Below are positions 34,549-44,184 of a stretch of DNA of 64,000 bases, piece after piece. The notes below the pieces were generated by a model that was not told the origin of the DNA, searched no databases, and worked only from the letters and a program-made list of their open reading frames with translations. Origin of the DNA: Bradyrhizobium diazoefficiens (GTDB lineage: Bacteria > Pseudomonadota > Alphaproteobacteria > Rhizobiales > Xanthobacteraceae); contig NZ_JAENXS010000002.1 of the NCBI RefSeq assembly GCF_016612535.1, forward strand, positions 2,232,001 through 2,296,000, read 5' to 3'. How positions within the stretch are numbered: the first letter of the stretch is position 1; every line of letters begins with the position of its first letter. The position numbers and the translations under genes were made by a program.

Positions 34549-35520
34549 TTGAAGAACAAGATCGCGTTGGAAGAGCACTTCGCCATCGACCTGACGATCG
34601 ATCAATCGAAGACCTATTCGCTGCCCGCGGTTTGGGAAAGGCTGAAGGCGAACCTTCTCGACATCGAACAGCAACGGCTTGAACGCATGGAGCAGGGAGG
34701 CACAGGATTTTCGATCCTCTCACTCAACTCGCCAGGCATCCAGTGCATTCCAAGCGCGAAGGAGGCCGTTGACGTCTCGCGCCGCGCCAACGATGTCCTT
34801 GCCGAGCATGTCGCGCGCCATCCGACAAAGCTGGGGGGGTTCGCAGCGCTGCCGATGCAGGACCCCGAGGCGGCGGCGCGCGAGCTCGAGCGCTCCGTTA
34901 AAACATTGGGATTTCACGGCTTTATGGTGAACGGATTTTCGCAGGTCGGAAACTCGGAAACGGTCGTCTATTATGATGCACCGCAATTTGCCGACTTCTG
35001 GAACAGCGCAAGTGCGCTCGGCAAGCCGTTTTATATGCATCCGCGCGATCCTCTACCATCCCGCGAACCGATCTTCGATGGCTTTCCGTGGCTGACTGCG
35101 GCCACCTGGGCCTTCACGATGGAGACCAGCACTCACGCACTACGTTTGATGTCCACTGGACTGTTCGATCGAAACCCGCACTTGCAGATGATCCTGGGTC
35201 ATCTCGGCGAATGCATTCCATTCAATATCTGGCGCATCGACAACATCGTCGCGAAGGCACCCCGTGGTATTCCCTGCAAACGGCCGCTGGGCGATTACTT
35301 CCGCGAGAATGTCTACGTGACGACGAGCGGCAATTTTCGCACACCGTCGCTCATTTCGACCATGCTGGAGGTCGGTAGCGACCGCATCCTGTACGCCGTC
35401 GATTATCCGTTCGAGAGCTTTGAAGAGGCTTCGCGCTGGTTCGACAATTGCGAGATCAGCGAACTCGATCGAAGGAAGATCGGCCGCGACAATGCGCGCC
35501 GGTTGTTTGGCCTCCCCTAG
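34549..35520 (+). CDS. Amidohydrolase-family decarboxylase (gamma-resorcylate / dihydroxybenzoate type)
   Basis: A 323-residue metal-dependent amidohydrolase of the ACMSD-related group of nonoxidative aromatic decarboxylases. Metal and catalytic residues match gamma-resorcylate decarboxylase: Glu and His in IALEEHFAI near the start, His in YMHPRDPL, His-Glu in LGHLGECIPF and Asp in AVDYPFESFEE. The start is TTG at 34549, because GGAG lies seven bases upstream and the length then equals that family; upstream codons do not fit. It probably decarboxylates (or carboxylates) a hydroxybenzoate. Divergent AraC and nearby hydroxylase and porin fit aromatic-acid use. Confidence 0.88.
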   Translation: MKNKIALEEHFAIDLTIDQSKTYSLPAVWERLKANLLDIEQQRLERMEQGGTGFSILSLNSPGIQCIPSAKEAVDVSRRANDVLAEHVARHPTKLGGFAALPMQDPEAAARELERSVKTLGFHGFMVNGFSQVGNSETVVYYDAPQFADFWNSASALGKPFYMHPRDPLPSREPIFDGFPWLTAATWAFTMETSTHALRLMSTGLFDRNPHLQMILGHLGECIPFNIWRIDNIVAKAPRGIPCKRPLGDYFRENVYVTTSGNFRTPSLISTMLEVGSDRILYAVDYPFESFEEASRWFDNCEISELDRRKIGRDNARRLFGLP

Positions 35521-35540
35521 CGAGGCCAGGCAGCCCGCAC

Positions 35541-36251
35541 TCAACGTGGTCGCGCGCCAGCTCGGACCGGCTTCGCGATGGCCCGCTCTCCAAAAACCGT
35601 CTCGTCCACCAGGTGCCAATACGCTTCGATAAGGTCCTTGTCTTCTGCGGACCGCCCGCTCGTCACCTGCATTTCAGGTCCGAACCCCGCCAGCGTCGCA
35701 GTAAGGCTGACCATCATATAGTGGAACAGAATGGGATCGACCGCGGGGAGGAGACCTTGTTTCTGCGCTGCCGCGATTTGCGGGATCAGCCGCCCTAACA
35801 GCGGCGTCAATACGGTTTCCGCAACCCATTTCAGCCGAGGATTATCGGTCAACGATTCCTGGCGCATGAAGCGATGAAACTCAGGAAACGCGACCGTGTA
35901 ACGGTAGAGAGTGGCGTACTCCTCCCGCAATCGGACAAGGGGCGGCAAGTCGGATGTCTCTGGAGTCAGGACGTCCCACCCTGCCTTGATTTGCGCAAAC
36001 GCATGCTCCGCCGCCGCCCGCCAAAGAATGTCCTTGCTGCGATAGTGGTAAGTAATGAGCGGATGCTGCAGACCGAGCCGGTCGGCAATCGCTCGGATGC
36101 TTGCTCCCTCGAATCCCCGCTCGGCAAATTCCGCAATCGCGGCGTTCAAAATCGAAGCGCGCGTCTCCAGCGAGCGCTGCTGCTCGGCCCGCTTACGTGG
36201 CTGGGTCGACCGCCTCGTCGCTGACGCCACCACTTTCATTCTCTTCGCCAT
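35541..36251 (-). CDS. TetR family transcriptional regulator
   Basis: A 236-residue regulator. The helix-turn-helix lies at about residues 30-75 (ASILNAAIAEFAERGFEGAS, IRAIADRLGLQHPLITYHY). The effector half (TLYRYTVAFPEFHRFMRQES) resembles TetR proteins of fatty-acid and CoA-ligase operons. It is the last gene in the minus-strand series CocE-like hydrolase, crotonase, acyl-CoA ligase, TetR, with 75 bases before it, so it is likely a feedback repressor of that operon. The 16-bp palindrome at 40735, upstream of the first gene, is a candidate operator. Confidence 0.92.
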   Translation of the reverse strand: MAKRMKVVASATRRSTQPRKRAEQQRSLETRASILNAAIAEFAERGFEGASIRAIADRLGLQHPLITYHYRSKDILWRAAAEHAFAQIKAGWDVLTPETSDLPPLVRLREEYATLYRYTVAFPEFHRFMRQESLTDNPRLKWVAETVLTPLLGRLIPQIAAAQKQGLLPAVDPILFHYMMVSLTATLAGFGPEMQVTSGRSAEDKDLIEAYWHLVDETVFGERAIAKPVRAGARPR

Positions 36252-36326
36252 TTTCGTTGGCTAACACGAATGTCCGGGAGACGCCAAGGGGCGGCCCGTC
36301 GGCACGAGCTGTTGCGGCCCGCATCG

Positions 36327-38009
36327 TCAACCGCCCGCCGCCTTGCCACGGGCGAATTCCTCGATCATGGCATCCCGCATCGCGAACTTCTGGACCTTGC
36401 CCGTCACGGTGGACGGGAAGGCTTCCACGAAGCGGATGTAACGCGGAATCTTGTAGTGCGAGATCCGGTCCTGACAGAACCTGCGGACACCTTCCTCATC
36501 TAGAGCGGCGCCGGCTTTTGCAATGATCCAGGCGGAGAGCTCCTCGCCGTACTTGGCGTCGGGCACTCCGAAAACCTGGACGTCCTGGATATCGGGGTGC
36601 CGATACAGATACTCTTCCACTTCACGCGGATAGATGTTCTCGCCGCCGCGGATCACCATGTCCTTGATCCGCCCGACGATGCGGCAATACCCCTCCTCGT
36701 CGATCGTCGCCAAGTCGCCCGTATGCATCCAGCCCGCCGAATCGATCGCTTCCTTGGTCCGCGCTTCGTCATTCCAATAGCCGAGCATGACGGAGTAGCC
36801 GCGGGTACAGAGTTCGCCGGCTTCTCCTAGCGGCATGACTTGACCGTGGCGATCGACGATCTTGACCTCGAGATGCGGCTGGATCCTTCCGACCGTCGAG
36901 ACGCGCAGCTCAAGCGGATCGTCTCGACTGCTCTGAAAGCTTACCGGGCTGGTTTCGGTCATCCCGTAGGCGATCGTGATTTCGCTCATATGCATCTTCG
37001 AGGCCACTTCCTTCATGACCTCGATCGGGCATGGCGCTCCGGCCATGATTCCACGCCGCAGCGAGCTCAGATCGAAGCGCAAGAACTCGGGGTGGTTGAG
37101 CTGCGCGATGAACATCGTGGGTACGCCATAGAGCACGCCGCACCGCTCCGCCTCCAGGGTCTCGAGCGTTCTCAACGGATCGAAGGATTCGGATGGATAG
37201 ACCATCGTGGCTCCGTGGGTGACGCAACCGAGGTTGCCCATCACCATACCGAAGCAGTGATACAGCGGCACGGGGATGCAGACGCGAGAACCAGGCTCGA
37301 TCCCGGTCGCCTCACCCACGAAGAAGGCGTTGTTGATCAGGTTATGATGCGAAAGGGTTGCGCCTTTCGGCAGTCCCGTCGTGCCGCTAGTGAACTGGAT
37401 ATTGACTGCGTCGTCCATCTGGACCGCGGCCGACACGGATTCGAGTCGACCGTTGCCGACTTGCTTGCCGCGCTCCATGACCCAATCGAACGAAAGGCAA
37501 CCATCATGTTTTCCAGCAATCGCAATAACGTGCCGCAGCTCCGGCAGACGCGCACTGAGCAAATCGCCATTCGTGCCACCGAGCTCTGGAGCAAGCTCGC
37601 GGATCATCGCGATGTAGTCGCTGGACTTGAAGCGGGAGGCTGTGATTAACGCACGGCATCCCACAGCGCGCAGGACGTGCTCCAGTTCGCTCAGGCGATA
37701 GGCGGGGTTGATGTTGACGAGGATCAAACCGGCCTTCGCCGTCGCAAACTGCGCGATCGTCCATTCCGCGCAGTTGGGGGACCAGATTCCAACCCGATCG
37801 CCGGGCTGCAGGCCAAGCGCCAACAGACCGGACGCTAACGCATCGGAGCGCGATTTCAGTTCGGCATAGGTCCAGCGGATCTTCTGGTGTGTTACGACAA
37901 GCGCTTCGCGAGATCCGTCCGTTGCACTCATGTCGTCGAGAAGGGCGCCAATGGTCTTCCCGATCAAGGGCGCACCGCTGTTGCCATGCACATAGCTTTC
38001 GCGTTGCAC
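36327..38009 (-). CDS. AMP-forming acyl-CoA synthetase (FadD/ACSF2-like)
   Basis: A 560-residue adenylate-forming ligase that activates a carboxylic acid to its CoA ester using ATP. Core motifs: [18 protein letters not shown] (P-loop-like A3), YGMTETSPV (A5), [35 protein letters not shown] (A7/A8; longer than the piece I rely on, [18 protein letters not shown]) and the C-terminal Lys in [11 protein letters not shown]. The GTG at 38009 is chosen because GGGAGGC is three bases before it. It belongs to the operon with a crotonase and CocE-like hydrolase. Substrate probably a medium-chain or aryl-alkyl acid released by the hydrolase. Confidence 0.92.
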   Translation of the reverse strand: MQRESYVHGNSGAPLIGKTIGALLDDMSATDGSREALVVTHQKIRWTYAELKSRSDALASGLLALGLQPGDRVGIWSPNCAEWTIAQFATAKAGLILVNINPAYRLSELEHVLRAVGCRALITASRFKSSDYIAMIRELAPELGGTNGDLLSARLPELRHVIAIAGKHDGCLSFDWVMERGKQVGNGRLESVSAAVQMDDAVNIQFTSGTTGLPKGATLSHHNLINNAFFVGEATGIEPGSRVCIPVPLYHCFGMVMGNLGCVTHGATMVYPSESFDPLRTLETLEAERCGVLYGVPTMFIAQLNHPEFLRFDLSSLRRGIMAGAPCPIEVMKEVASKMHMSEITIAYGMTETSPVSFQSSRDDPLELRVSTVGRIQPHLEVKIVDRHGQVMPLGEAGELCTRGYSVMLGYWNDEARTKEAIDSAGWMHTGDLATIDEEGYCRIVGRIKDMVIRGGENIYPREVEEYLYRHPDIQDVQVFGVPDAKYGEELSAWIIAKAGAALDEEGVRRFCQDRISHYKIPRYIRFVEAFPSTVTGKVQKFAMRDAMIEEFARGKAAGG

Positions 38010-38073
38010 GAAGCCTCCCGTCAACAATGAGATCCCGCATGATCGCCGCACGCAGCAAGGCTACGCGACGAGC

Positions 38074-38859
38074 TTATTTTCCCTCGAAGACTAGCGTTGG
38101 CGGCTCGATATCCTTATTGAAGGCATCCGCCGTGTTCGCAAAGCCACGTTGGGCATCGGTGCCGTTGTAGAGCTCCATCGCGACGTCGAGCATCACGGTA
38201 TCAGCGGCAGCAACGCCACCGCTTGACCATGCCTTGAGCAGGGTCCGGGTCGCGGCATACGACCTGGTCGGCCCCGTCGCGAGCTGCTTGACCAGCGCAT
38301 CAGTAGTTGCCGAAAGCTCGCTTTCGGGGACGACATGCGTCGCAATTCCGAGCATGCCGGCTTCATGTCCAGAGATCGGTTCACCCAGCATCGCAAATCG
38401 CGAAGCCCGCGCACGCCCTGCGCGTTCGGCGATCCGTTGCAAGGCCCCGGCAATCGGCAGCATCGCGGTCGTGACCTCAACGCAGCGAAGGATCGCATTG
38501 TCGGCCGCGACCAGGAAGTCGCAAGCCAGCGCCAGTTCGAAGCCGCCGCCGAACGCGATCCCCTGCACCACCGCGACGGTCGGGATTTTCAGCATCTCGA
38601 TGGCGCGATAGGAGAAGTTAACATCGGCGACGAAGGTCCGGAACCAGTTCACGTCTTTGCCCGGCCATTCACGCACCTCGCCACCGAAGCTGAAGTGTGG
38701 TCCTTCGGAGCGCACGACAAGCACTCGGATATCGCTCTCGCTGGCTTGACGGACGGCGACGCGCAAGGCCTCGCAGAAGCGCAGGTCGAGCCGATTGAAG
38801 GGTGGATTGGCCAGGACGATATGACCGACGGCGCCGTCTCGTTCAAATCGAATGCTCAT
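38074..38859 (-). CDS. Enoyl-CoA hydratase family protein (paralogue A)
   Basis: A 261-residue crotonase. VGHIVLANPPFNRLDL starts the fold. Both hydratase glutamates are in place: GGFELALACDF and RCVEVTTAML. The oxyanion loop reads FSFGGEVREWPG, unusual for the family (no AGxDL). It is closely similar along its whole length to the crotonase at 47279 (TGPTRSYAATRTLLKAWSSG in both, with small changes), so both probably come from one duplication and may hydrate similar cyclic or branched dienoyl-CoA substrates. GGAGC precedes the ATG. Confidence 0.9.
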   Translation of the reverse strand: MSIRFERDGAVGHIVLANPPFNRLDLRFCEALRVAVRQASESDIRVLVVRSEGPHFSFGGEVREWPGKDVNWFRTFVADVNFSYRAIEMLKIPTVAVVQGIAFGGGFELALACDFLVAADNAILRCVEVTTAMLPIAGALQRIAERAGRARASRFAMLGEPISGHEAGMLGIATHVVPESELSATTDALVKQLATGPTRSYAATRTLLKAWSSGGVAAADTVMLDVAMELYNGTDAQRGFANTADAFNKDIEPPTLVFEGK

Positions 38860-38898
38860 GGTGATACGCTCCGTCTTGTGCCGACATCGGGCCGGACT

Positions 38899-40632
38899 TC
38901 ATTTGCTGGATTCAGGAATGATCGGAAGCAGCAGATGCGACGGCCGATCGGCATCGCGATAAATCCTATGCGTCACGGTCTTGCTGCTACAGACGTGGTA
39001 CGGAATGTATTCGACGTTGGTCATAGCACCGGTGCCGGTCGGAACGTCCATCGACGTGATGTCGAGGCAGATCCGGTGTCCCGCCTTGAACTGGTTTGCG
39101 GTAGCGAGGATCTCGACCTTGTATTCGACCACCTCCCCCGGATTGACGGGACTGATCGCGTCCTGCGTGAGCTTGTGGAATGGTGCCCATGGCTTCGAGC
39201 GCTGTTCATCGAGCGTGCGGTAGGAGGCCTTCAGCCACCCTCGGGTCAGCTCGCGTTCCGGCAATGAGGACGGAACATCCCGTTCTCCCTCACGTGCGGT
39301 CCGGATCGAAACGTCCGGTCCGACGTCCTTGAGCACGATGATCCAGTTGGTATCGTCCTGATCGATCGCGGCGTAAAACGTGAGGCAGATCGGGCCGGCG
39401 ACGGTAACGTCATGCGGCAGCGGATTGGTCATGTAGCGCAGGCGCTCTACCTTGGTCGTGCGCGTCACCGGCATCTGCGTGAAAACGTCGGGCTCGCGCG
39501 CCGCGGCGCCGAGCTCCGCTGCGGGTCGCGGTGGTTCGGTCGTAAGACCTTCCCAGTGGGAAAGATGGTATTTCGTCCACTGGGTCTCCGGCAGCGGCCA
39601 ATTCGTCCCGGTTCGCCACTCATTGGCGCCCATCAGCCAATAACGCACCGGCGGGTCGCTCATGATGCCGGTATCCTGTCCCTTCAGCCAATGGTCATAC
39701 CAACGGATGATCTCGTCGTGATATTGATGGAATGGCCGCTCAAGATGCGCCGGTCCGGTAAACAACAGCTTCTTCGGCGCATCGACGTTCTGGAAATAGT
39801 GCTGCGCGCCGAGCCAGTGGAGCTTGTAGGTGTAGGCGTAGGCGCCCGAGCCGGTGTAAAATGGGATCTTGATCTTCTTGAAGATCTCCTCCGCACGCTC
39901 GACGGTTCCGTCGAACTCCCAGGGATGTGTCATCATGAGATACATGATGAAGGTCCGCTGCCCCTTCTGCGTGAGGATATTGTAGAGATTGATGTACTGC
40001 TTGAAGTCCGGATTCCGCATCGCGCGACGCCACAACTCTTCCTCCGCGGGGGGAAGCTCCGCGGGCCGGTCCCGCGATTCGTGAACGGTGCTGAACACGT
40101 CGAGCAGATACGGGAAAGTGTGCAACACCCCGCCGGGATTGAAGTCGCGGAAACCGAACATGCCGCCATAGGCGCTGCACGCATCGTAGGGGAAGATCGC
40201 TTTTAGTGCGGGATGTCCTTGCGCGGCGGCACGCCACTGCTCGCCGGCATAGCCGGAGATGCCGACCATGCCCACCTTGCCGTTCGACCAAGGCTGCTGT
40301 GTGATCCAATCGATCATGTCGTAATGGTCGGTGTCTTCGTGGCCGTAATGGCCTTCCGACTTGGCTGATCCTCTCGGCTGCGCGATCACATGCACATAGC
40401 CATTGGCGATGAAGCGCCGTGTGTCGCCTGCCTCGATCGGTCCGAACCACAGCGGCGCATGAGCCGGCTGCGGTGGCAGGATGTCCGCGATGTCGGGCCC
40501 CTGGAGATCCTTGTTGTGCAGTGCTGCGGCGTACAGCACCGGGTACTTGCCTGATACGTCCGGACGATACACGTCGACGGCGAGCCGAATGCCGTCTCTC
40601 ATGGCAACGCTGACGTCCCGTTCCTCGATCAT
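38899..40632 (-). CDS. CocE/NonD family hydrolase (X-Pro dipeptidyl-peptidase S15-like)
   Basis: A 577-residue serine hydrolase. The N-terminal alpha/beta domain has MRDGIRLAVDVYRPD and the nucleophile elbow VGISGYAGEQW (the catalytic Ser is the one in GISGY). The base is probably a His in LERPFHQYHDEI. The C-terminal jelly-roll domain (from about residue 380) ends with FKAGHRICLDITSMD, as in CocE and glutaryl acylase types. No signal peptide is seen. The start MIEERDVSV is chosen over an upstream ATG. First gene of the operon with crotonase, ligase and TetR; likely hydrolyses an ester or amide whose acid is then CoA-activated. Confidence 0.9.
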   Translation of the reverse strand: MIEERDVSVAMRDGIRLAVDVYRPDVSGKYPVLYAAALHNKDLQGPDIADILPPQPAHAPLWFGPIEAGDTRRFIANGYVHVIAQPRGSAKSEGHYGHEDTDHYDMIDWITQQPWSNGKVGMVGISGYAGEQWRAAAQGHPALKAIFPYDACSAYGGMFGFRDFNPGGVLHTFPYLLDVFSTVHESRDRPAELPPAEEELWRRAMRNPDFKQYINLYNILTQKGQRTFIMYLMMTHPWEFDGTVERAEEIFKKIKIPFYTGSGAYAYTYKLHWLGAQHYFQNVDAPKKLLFTGPAHLERPFHQYHDEIIRWYDHWLKGQDTGIMSDPPVRYWLMGANEWRTGTNWPLPETQWTKYHLSHWEGLTTEPPRPAAELGAAAREPDVFTQMPVTRTTKVERLRYMTNPLPHDVTVAGPICLTFYAAIDQDDTNWIIVLKDVGPDVSIRTAREGERDVPSSLPERELTRGWLKASYRTLDEQRSKPWAPFHKLTQDAISPVNPGEVVEYKVEILATANQFKAGHRICLDITSMDVPTGTGAMTNVEYIPYHVCSSKTVTHRIYRDADRPSHLLLPIIPESSK

Positions 40633-40734
40633 CGTTTCACCCGGTTCTTCGCGACGCTTTTGGTCGACGTTTGACGCGGTCGGCAGAGCGAGGAGCAATC
40701 CCTCGGTGCCGACCAAAAAGATTATGTCACTTAA

Positions 40735-40750
40735 CTTTACGATCGTAAAG
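40735..40750. promoter_or_regulatory. 16-bp perfect palindrome upstream of the CocE-like gene
   Basis: CTTTACGATCGTAAAG is symmetric over all 16 bases and lies 103 bp upstream of the ATG at 40632. The operon ends with a TetR gene (35541), its most likely binder. Confidence 0.55.
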
Positions 40751-40912
40751 CATTACGCTCATCGTTTCCAGGCCCGGCGTGAGACGACGCGTTCTACTGG
40801 CAGGACACCGGCTGCTGGACGGCACCTGGGCGAGGCGCTGTGTCGCGCGATGCAGGACGCTCGCGCATCCTTCCGAGACCAGGCAGAGCCTCGCATTCGA
40901 AGGTCGTCAGGA

Positions 40913-43138
40913 TCAGGAAAGTGATGCCTTCACGCGATCCGGTGTCATCGGCAGCTCACGCAATCGCCGCCCGGTCGCATGAGCGAAGGCGTTTGCGAGT
41001 GCGGCCGAGGTTGGCGGCAGTGACCCTTCCCCCGCGCCGAGCGACGGATCGCTCCGCTGCATCAGAACGATATCGATGCTGGGAACCTCGGAGAAGGCGA
41101 GGACCGGATACCCCGACCAGTCCCGGCTCGTGATTTGGCGTCGATCGAAGGTGACCTGCTCCTTGAGCGTGAGACTGACCGCCTGGACGATGCCGCCCTC
41201 GAGCTGGCTCTTGGCACCGTCAGGATTGACGACGAGGCCGATATCGGCTGCCATCACAATGCGGGGGATCTTGACGACACCGGTCTTGCGGTCGACCCCG
41301 ACGTCGACCACAGCGGCCGCATACATCCCGATGCTCTTGTAGCGGCAGAACGCCAGACCGCGTCCGCGCTGCCCGTCGCCTTTGTTTCCAGGCGTCCATC
41401 CTGCCTTGTCGGCTGCGGTCTGCAGCACGGCGCGTGCGCGGGGATCCCTGAGATGGGCAAGGCGGAACGCGAGGGGATCGGTGCCGGCCACCTCGGCGAG
41501 CTCATCCATGAAGGATTCGATGGCGAAGATGTTGCCGTGCGCGCCGAGCGTCCGGAACGAGCCGTTGCGCACCGGCGCATCGAGCAGGAGATGGTTGCGA
41601 ATCTCCTTCCGCGACAGCTCATACGAAGGCACCGCATTACGGTCCCCGTCGCCGAAAGGTTGAGGAATATGTGGCGCAGGAGATTTAACGAAGGGTGATT
41701 TCAAGTGCCAGGCCGCGAGAAGATTGACCCCGCCGGCCTGCCCCGGTCGCATCGCGTGACTGTTGCTCCAGACGTCGTAGGACCAGTCGACGATCTTGCC
41801 GTCGGACCCGAGCGCCGCCTCGACCTTCATCGCCATTGCCGGGCCGAACGGTGCCCAGGCGAACTCATCGTCCCGCATCCACTGCAGCTTGACCGGCACG
41901 CCCGGAACGGCCCGCGCGACAAGCGCTGCGTCGAGCGCGACGTCATCAGCGCCATTGTGCCCGTAGCATCCTGCACCGGATACATGGACTACGTCGACCT
42001 CGCTGGTCTCCATGCCCAGCACCTTGGCCAGATCGCCCCTTAAAGGGAATACACCCTGGGTGTGGGACCACACTGTCATGCGCCGGTCCTTAAACCATGC
42101 GACCGCGCAGGATGGACCGATCGCGGCATGGGAAAGATAGGCCCGGGAGTATTCCGCGCTGACCATTTTGACCTGGCCCGACACGGGCTCCGACTGCCCC
42201 GCCATGCCTACGACGATGGTTTCTGCGCGCAGCTTCTTCAGTTCGGTACGCAAACGGGTTATGTCGGGAAGCTCGACCGCGTCGTCGCTCCAATGCGTGT
42301 TCGCGACGAGCGCGTCACGAGCGGCAATCGCCTGCTCCTCTCGCTGAGCAGCGACAGCAAGGAAATTGCCGTCGCTGACGATCGTAACCACTCCGGGACG
42401 CGCACGCACGGCCGCCTCGTCGAATCCGAGAAGCCTTGCGCCATAGCGTGGCGGACGAACCACCCGCGCAAAGACCATTCCGGGAAGCCTCATATCCTGG
42501 ACAAAGGACGGCGCTCCCGTCAGCTTGCCGGGCAAGTCGATCCGGTTGACCGACTTGCCGACGATCGCATAGTCGCCCGGCTTCTTCGGCGCCACAGCGA
42601 GCGCGATATCTCCCTTCAACAGGCCGGCACTCTCTTGCGCGAGCTCCCAAAAGCTCGCACGCCGTCCGTCGACCGCAATGACCGTGCCTTTCCTGACCTG
42701 CAATTCTTCCGCGCGAACGCCAAACCGACGCACCGCCGCGGCGTGCAGAAGGCCGCGCGCTTCGGCAGCGGCTGCGCGAATGGCGCCTCCGCTCTGCTCG
42801 ACTGACTGGCTGCCGAACGTATACTGCTCGTCCGGCCCCCGCGATGTATCAGCGGAAACCATGTGGATCTTGTCAAAGCTGACGTCGAGCTCTTCCGCCG
42901 CAATCTGCGCAAGCGCCGTCAGGATCCCCTGCCCGAGCTCGGCCTTACCGGTGAAGACCGTTACGGTTTCATCTGGCTCAAGCCGAATCCATCCTTCCAG
43001 CCTGCGATTGTTGCGCAGGCTGAACGGAATATTTGGCGGCGATTGGCCAAGGACGGCTGGAGGTGCCAGCGCGAAGGTCGCAAGCACGACACCTAGCGTC
43101 TGCGTGAACCGGCGGCGCGAAAGCCTCGTGACGCTCAT
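40913..43138 (-). CDS. Molybdopterin-binding subunit of an isoquinoline-1-oxidoreductase-like hydroxylase
   Basis: A 741-residue large subunit of the xanthine dehydrogenase/aldehyde oxidase family. The N-terminus has a twin-arginine signal (RLSRRRFTQTLGVVLATFAL), so it is exported folded with cofactor to the periplasm. GKAELGQGILTALAQIAAEE and GSQSVEQSGGAIR are cofactor-binding blocks, and the catalytic Glu is in GAGEGSLPPTS near the C-terminus. It overlaps the 2Fe-2S subunit gene by four bases. No FAD subunit gene is present, which matches IorAB-type enzymes that pass electrons to a cytochrome. Substrate: an aldehyde or N-heterocycle, not determinable. Confidence 0.92.
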   Translation of the reverse strand: MSVTRLSRRRFTQTLGVVLATFALAPPAVLGQSPPNIPFSLRNNRRLEGWIRLEPDETVTVFTGKAELGQGILTALAQIAAEELDVSFDKIHMVSADTSRGPDEQYTFGSQSVEQSGGAIRAAAAEARGLLHAAAVRRFGVRAEELQVRKGTVIAVDGRRASFWELAQESAGLLKGDIALAVAPKKPGDYAIVGKSVNRIDLPGKLTGAPSFVQDMRLPGMVFARVVRPPRYGARLLGFDEAAVRARPGVVTIVSDGNFLAVAAQREEQAIAARDALVANTHWSDDAVELPDITRLRTELKKLRAETIVVGMAGQSEPVSGQVKMVSAEYSRAYLSHAAIGPSCAVAWFKDRRMTVWSHTQGVFPLRGDLAKVLGMETSEVDVVHVSGAGCYGHNGADDVALDAALVARAVPGVPVKLQWMRDDEFAWAPFGPAMAMKVEAALGSDGKIVDWSYDVWSNSHAMRPGQAGGVNLLAAWHLKSPFVKSPAPHIPQPFGDGDRNAVPSYELSRKEIRNHLLLDAPVRNGSFRTLGAHGNIFAIESFMDELAEVAGTDPLAFRLAHLRDPRARAVLQTAADKAGWTPGNKGDGQRGRGLAFCRYKSIGMYAAAVVDVGVDRKTGVVKIPRIVMAADIGLVVNPDGAKSQLEGGIVQAVSLTLKEQVTFDRRQITSRDWSGYPVLAFSEVPSIDIVLMQRSDPSLGAGEGSLPPTSAALANAFAHATGRRLRELPMTPDRVKASLS

Positions 43139-43602
43139 CGTGCCGATTCCATAGCCGCCCGGCGGACGGCGCTGACGACCCGGTTATGGGTGCCGCAGCG
43201 GCAAAGCTGGTCGGCAAGTGCGTCCTTGATCTCCTCGTCGCTGGGCTTTGGATTGCGGTCGAGCAGGGCCTTGGCCGCCATGATCATGCCGTTCGAACAG
43301 TAACCGCATTGGGCCGCCTGTTCGTCGACGAACGCCTTTTGCAAGGGATGCGGCTTGTGCAACGTACCCAATCCCTCAAGCGTGACGATCGGGGCACCTC
43401 CGACATCTTGCAAGGCGATCGAACAGGTTCGCGTCAGCTCGCCGTCGACCAATGCGGAACAGGCTCCGCACTGTCCGAGACCACAGCCAAACTTCGGACC
43501 ATTCAATCCGAGATCGTTCCGCAGCACATACAGCAGCGGCGTCTCCGGCGCCGCCGCAACCTCATGGGACTCGCCATTGACCGTGATCCGGTACGCCATC
43601 AT
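43135..43602 (-). CDS. 2Fe-2S subunit of molybdenum hydroxylase (IorA/CoxS-like)
   Basis: A 155-residue electron-transfer subunit with two [2Fe-2S] clusters. The plant-type cluster uses Cys in GCGLGQCGACS and the later Cys in RTCSIA; the second cluster uses QCGYCSNGM and QLCRCGTHNRV. It has no signal peptide of its own and probably travels with the Tat-signalled large subunit at 40913. Its stop overlaps that gene's ATG (ATGA), so equimolar synthesis is likely. Two adjacent ATG codons make the first residue ambiguous. Confidence 0.94.
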   Translation of the reverse strand: MMAYRITVNGESHEVAAAPETPLLYVLRNDLGLNGPKFGCGLGQCGACSALVDGELTRTCSIALQDVGGAPIVTLEGLGTLHKPHPLQKAFVDEQAAQCGYCSNGMIMAAKALLDRNPKPSDEEIKDALADQLCRCGTHNRVVSAVRRAAMESAR

Positions 43603-43741
43603 TCACCCAGTGCAATGCGCTGGCCGGGCTCACGTCCAATGGGAGTCCGGCCAGCCATACACGCCCTTAAGGCGGAACGAGTTCTAACGTCTTGGACAAA
43701 ATCGGCATTACTGGCCGCCGTAGACGGAAAGTGGAGACGGT

Positions 43742-44158
43742 TCAGAGGGCTGCTGCCGCCTTCCCGACGGCCACGCCCTTGGACAGACGATTGTCGAGGC
43801 TCAACGCACCCGCGCCAAACGCGGCTATCTGGAGCAGACCACCCGCCATCATCACGTTCTTGAGGAAGTGGATCATTTGGTTCTGGTCGGCGAAGTTATT
43901 GTGGAACGCCACGCCTGCGGCGACACAGAACACCGCCAGCGCGAGGGAGACCAGCCGAGCCTGGTAGCCGGCGATTAGCAGAAGCCCACCGCCGAGCTCG
44001 AGTGCGACTGCCACGATGTAGGCAAGCGGCGGCACGGGCAGGCCGACAGCGGCAATCATCGCCGTGGTCTTGCCATACGCCGCGAGCTTGCCGAGGCCGC
44101 TCATCGCAAAAGGCAGACCGATCAGCACGCGGCCAATCAGGGGAAGGTAACGGTTCAT
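43742..44158 (-). CDS. DoxX family membrane protein
   Basis: A 138-residue protein with four hydrophobic segments (about residues 5-25, 48-65, 70-88, 104-122) and the DoxX signature LIGRVLIGLPFAMSGLGKLA with VALELGGGLLLIAGY. DoxX proteins are inner-membrane partners of quinone-linked or redox-stress systems. It is 26 bases downstream of the pirin gene, an arrangement often seen in proteobacteria and commonly under a LysR regulator; here a LysR gene lies 3 kb away across an OpgC gene. Confidence 0.9.
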   Translation of the reverse strand: MNRYLPLIGRVLIGLPFAMSGLGKLAAYGKTTAMIAAVGLPVPPLAYIVAVALELGGGLLLIAGYQARLVSLALAVFCVAAGVAFHNNFADQNQMIHFLKNVMMAGGLLQIAAFGAGALSLDNRLSKGVAVGKAAAAL

Positions 44159-44184
44159 GGTAAGGTTCCTTTGCTGGTGGAAGG

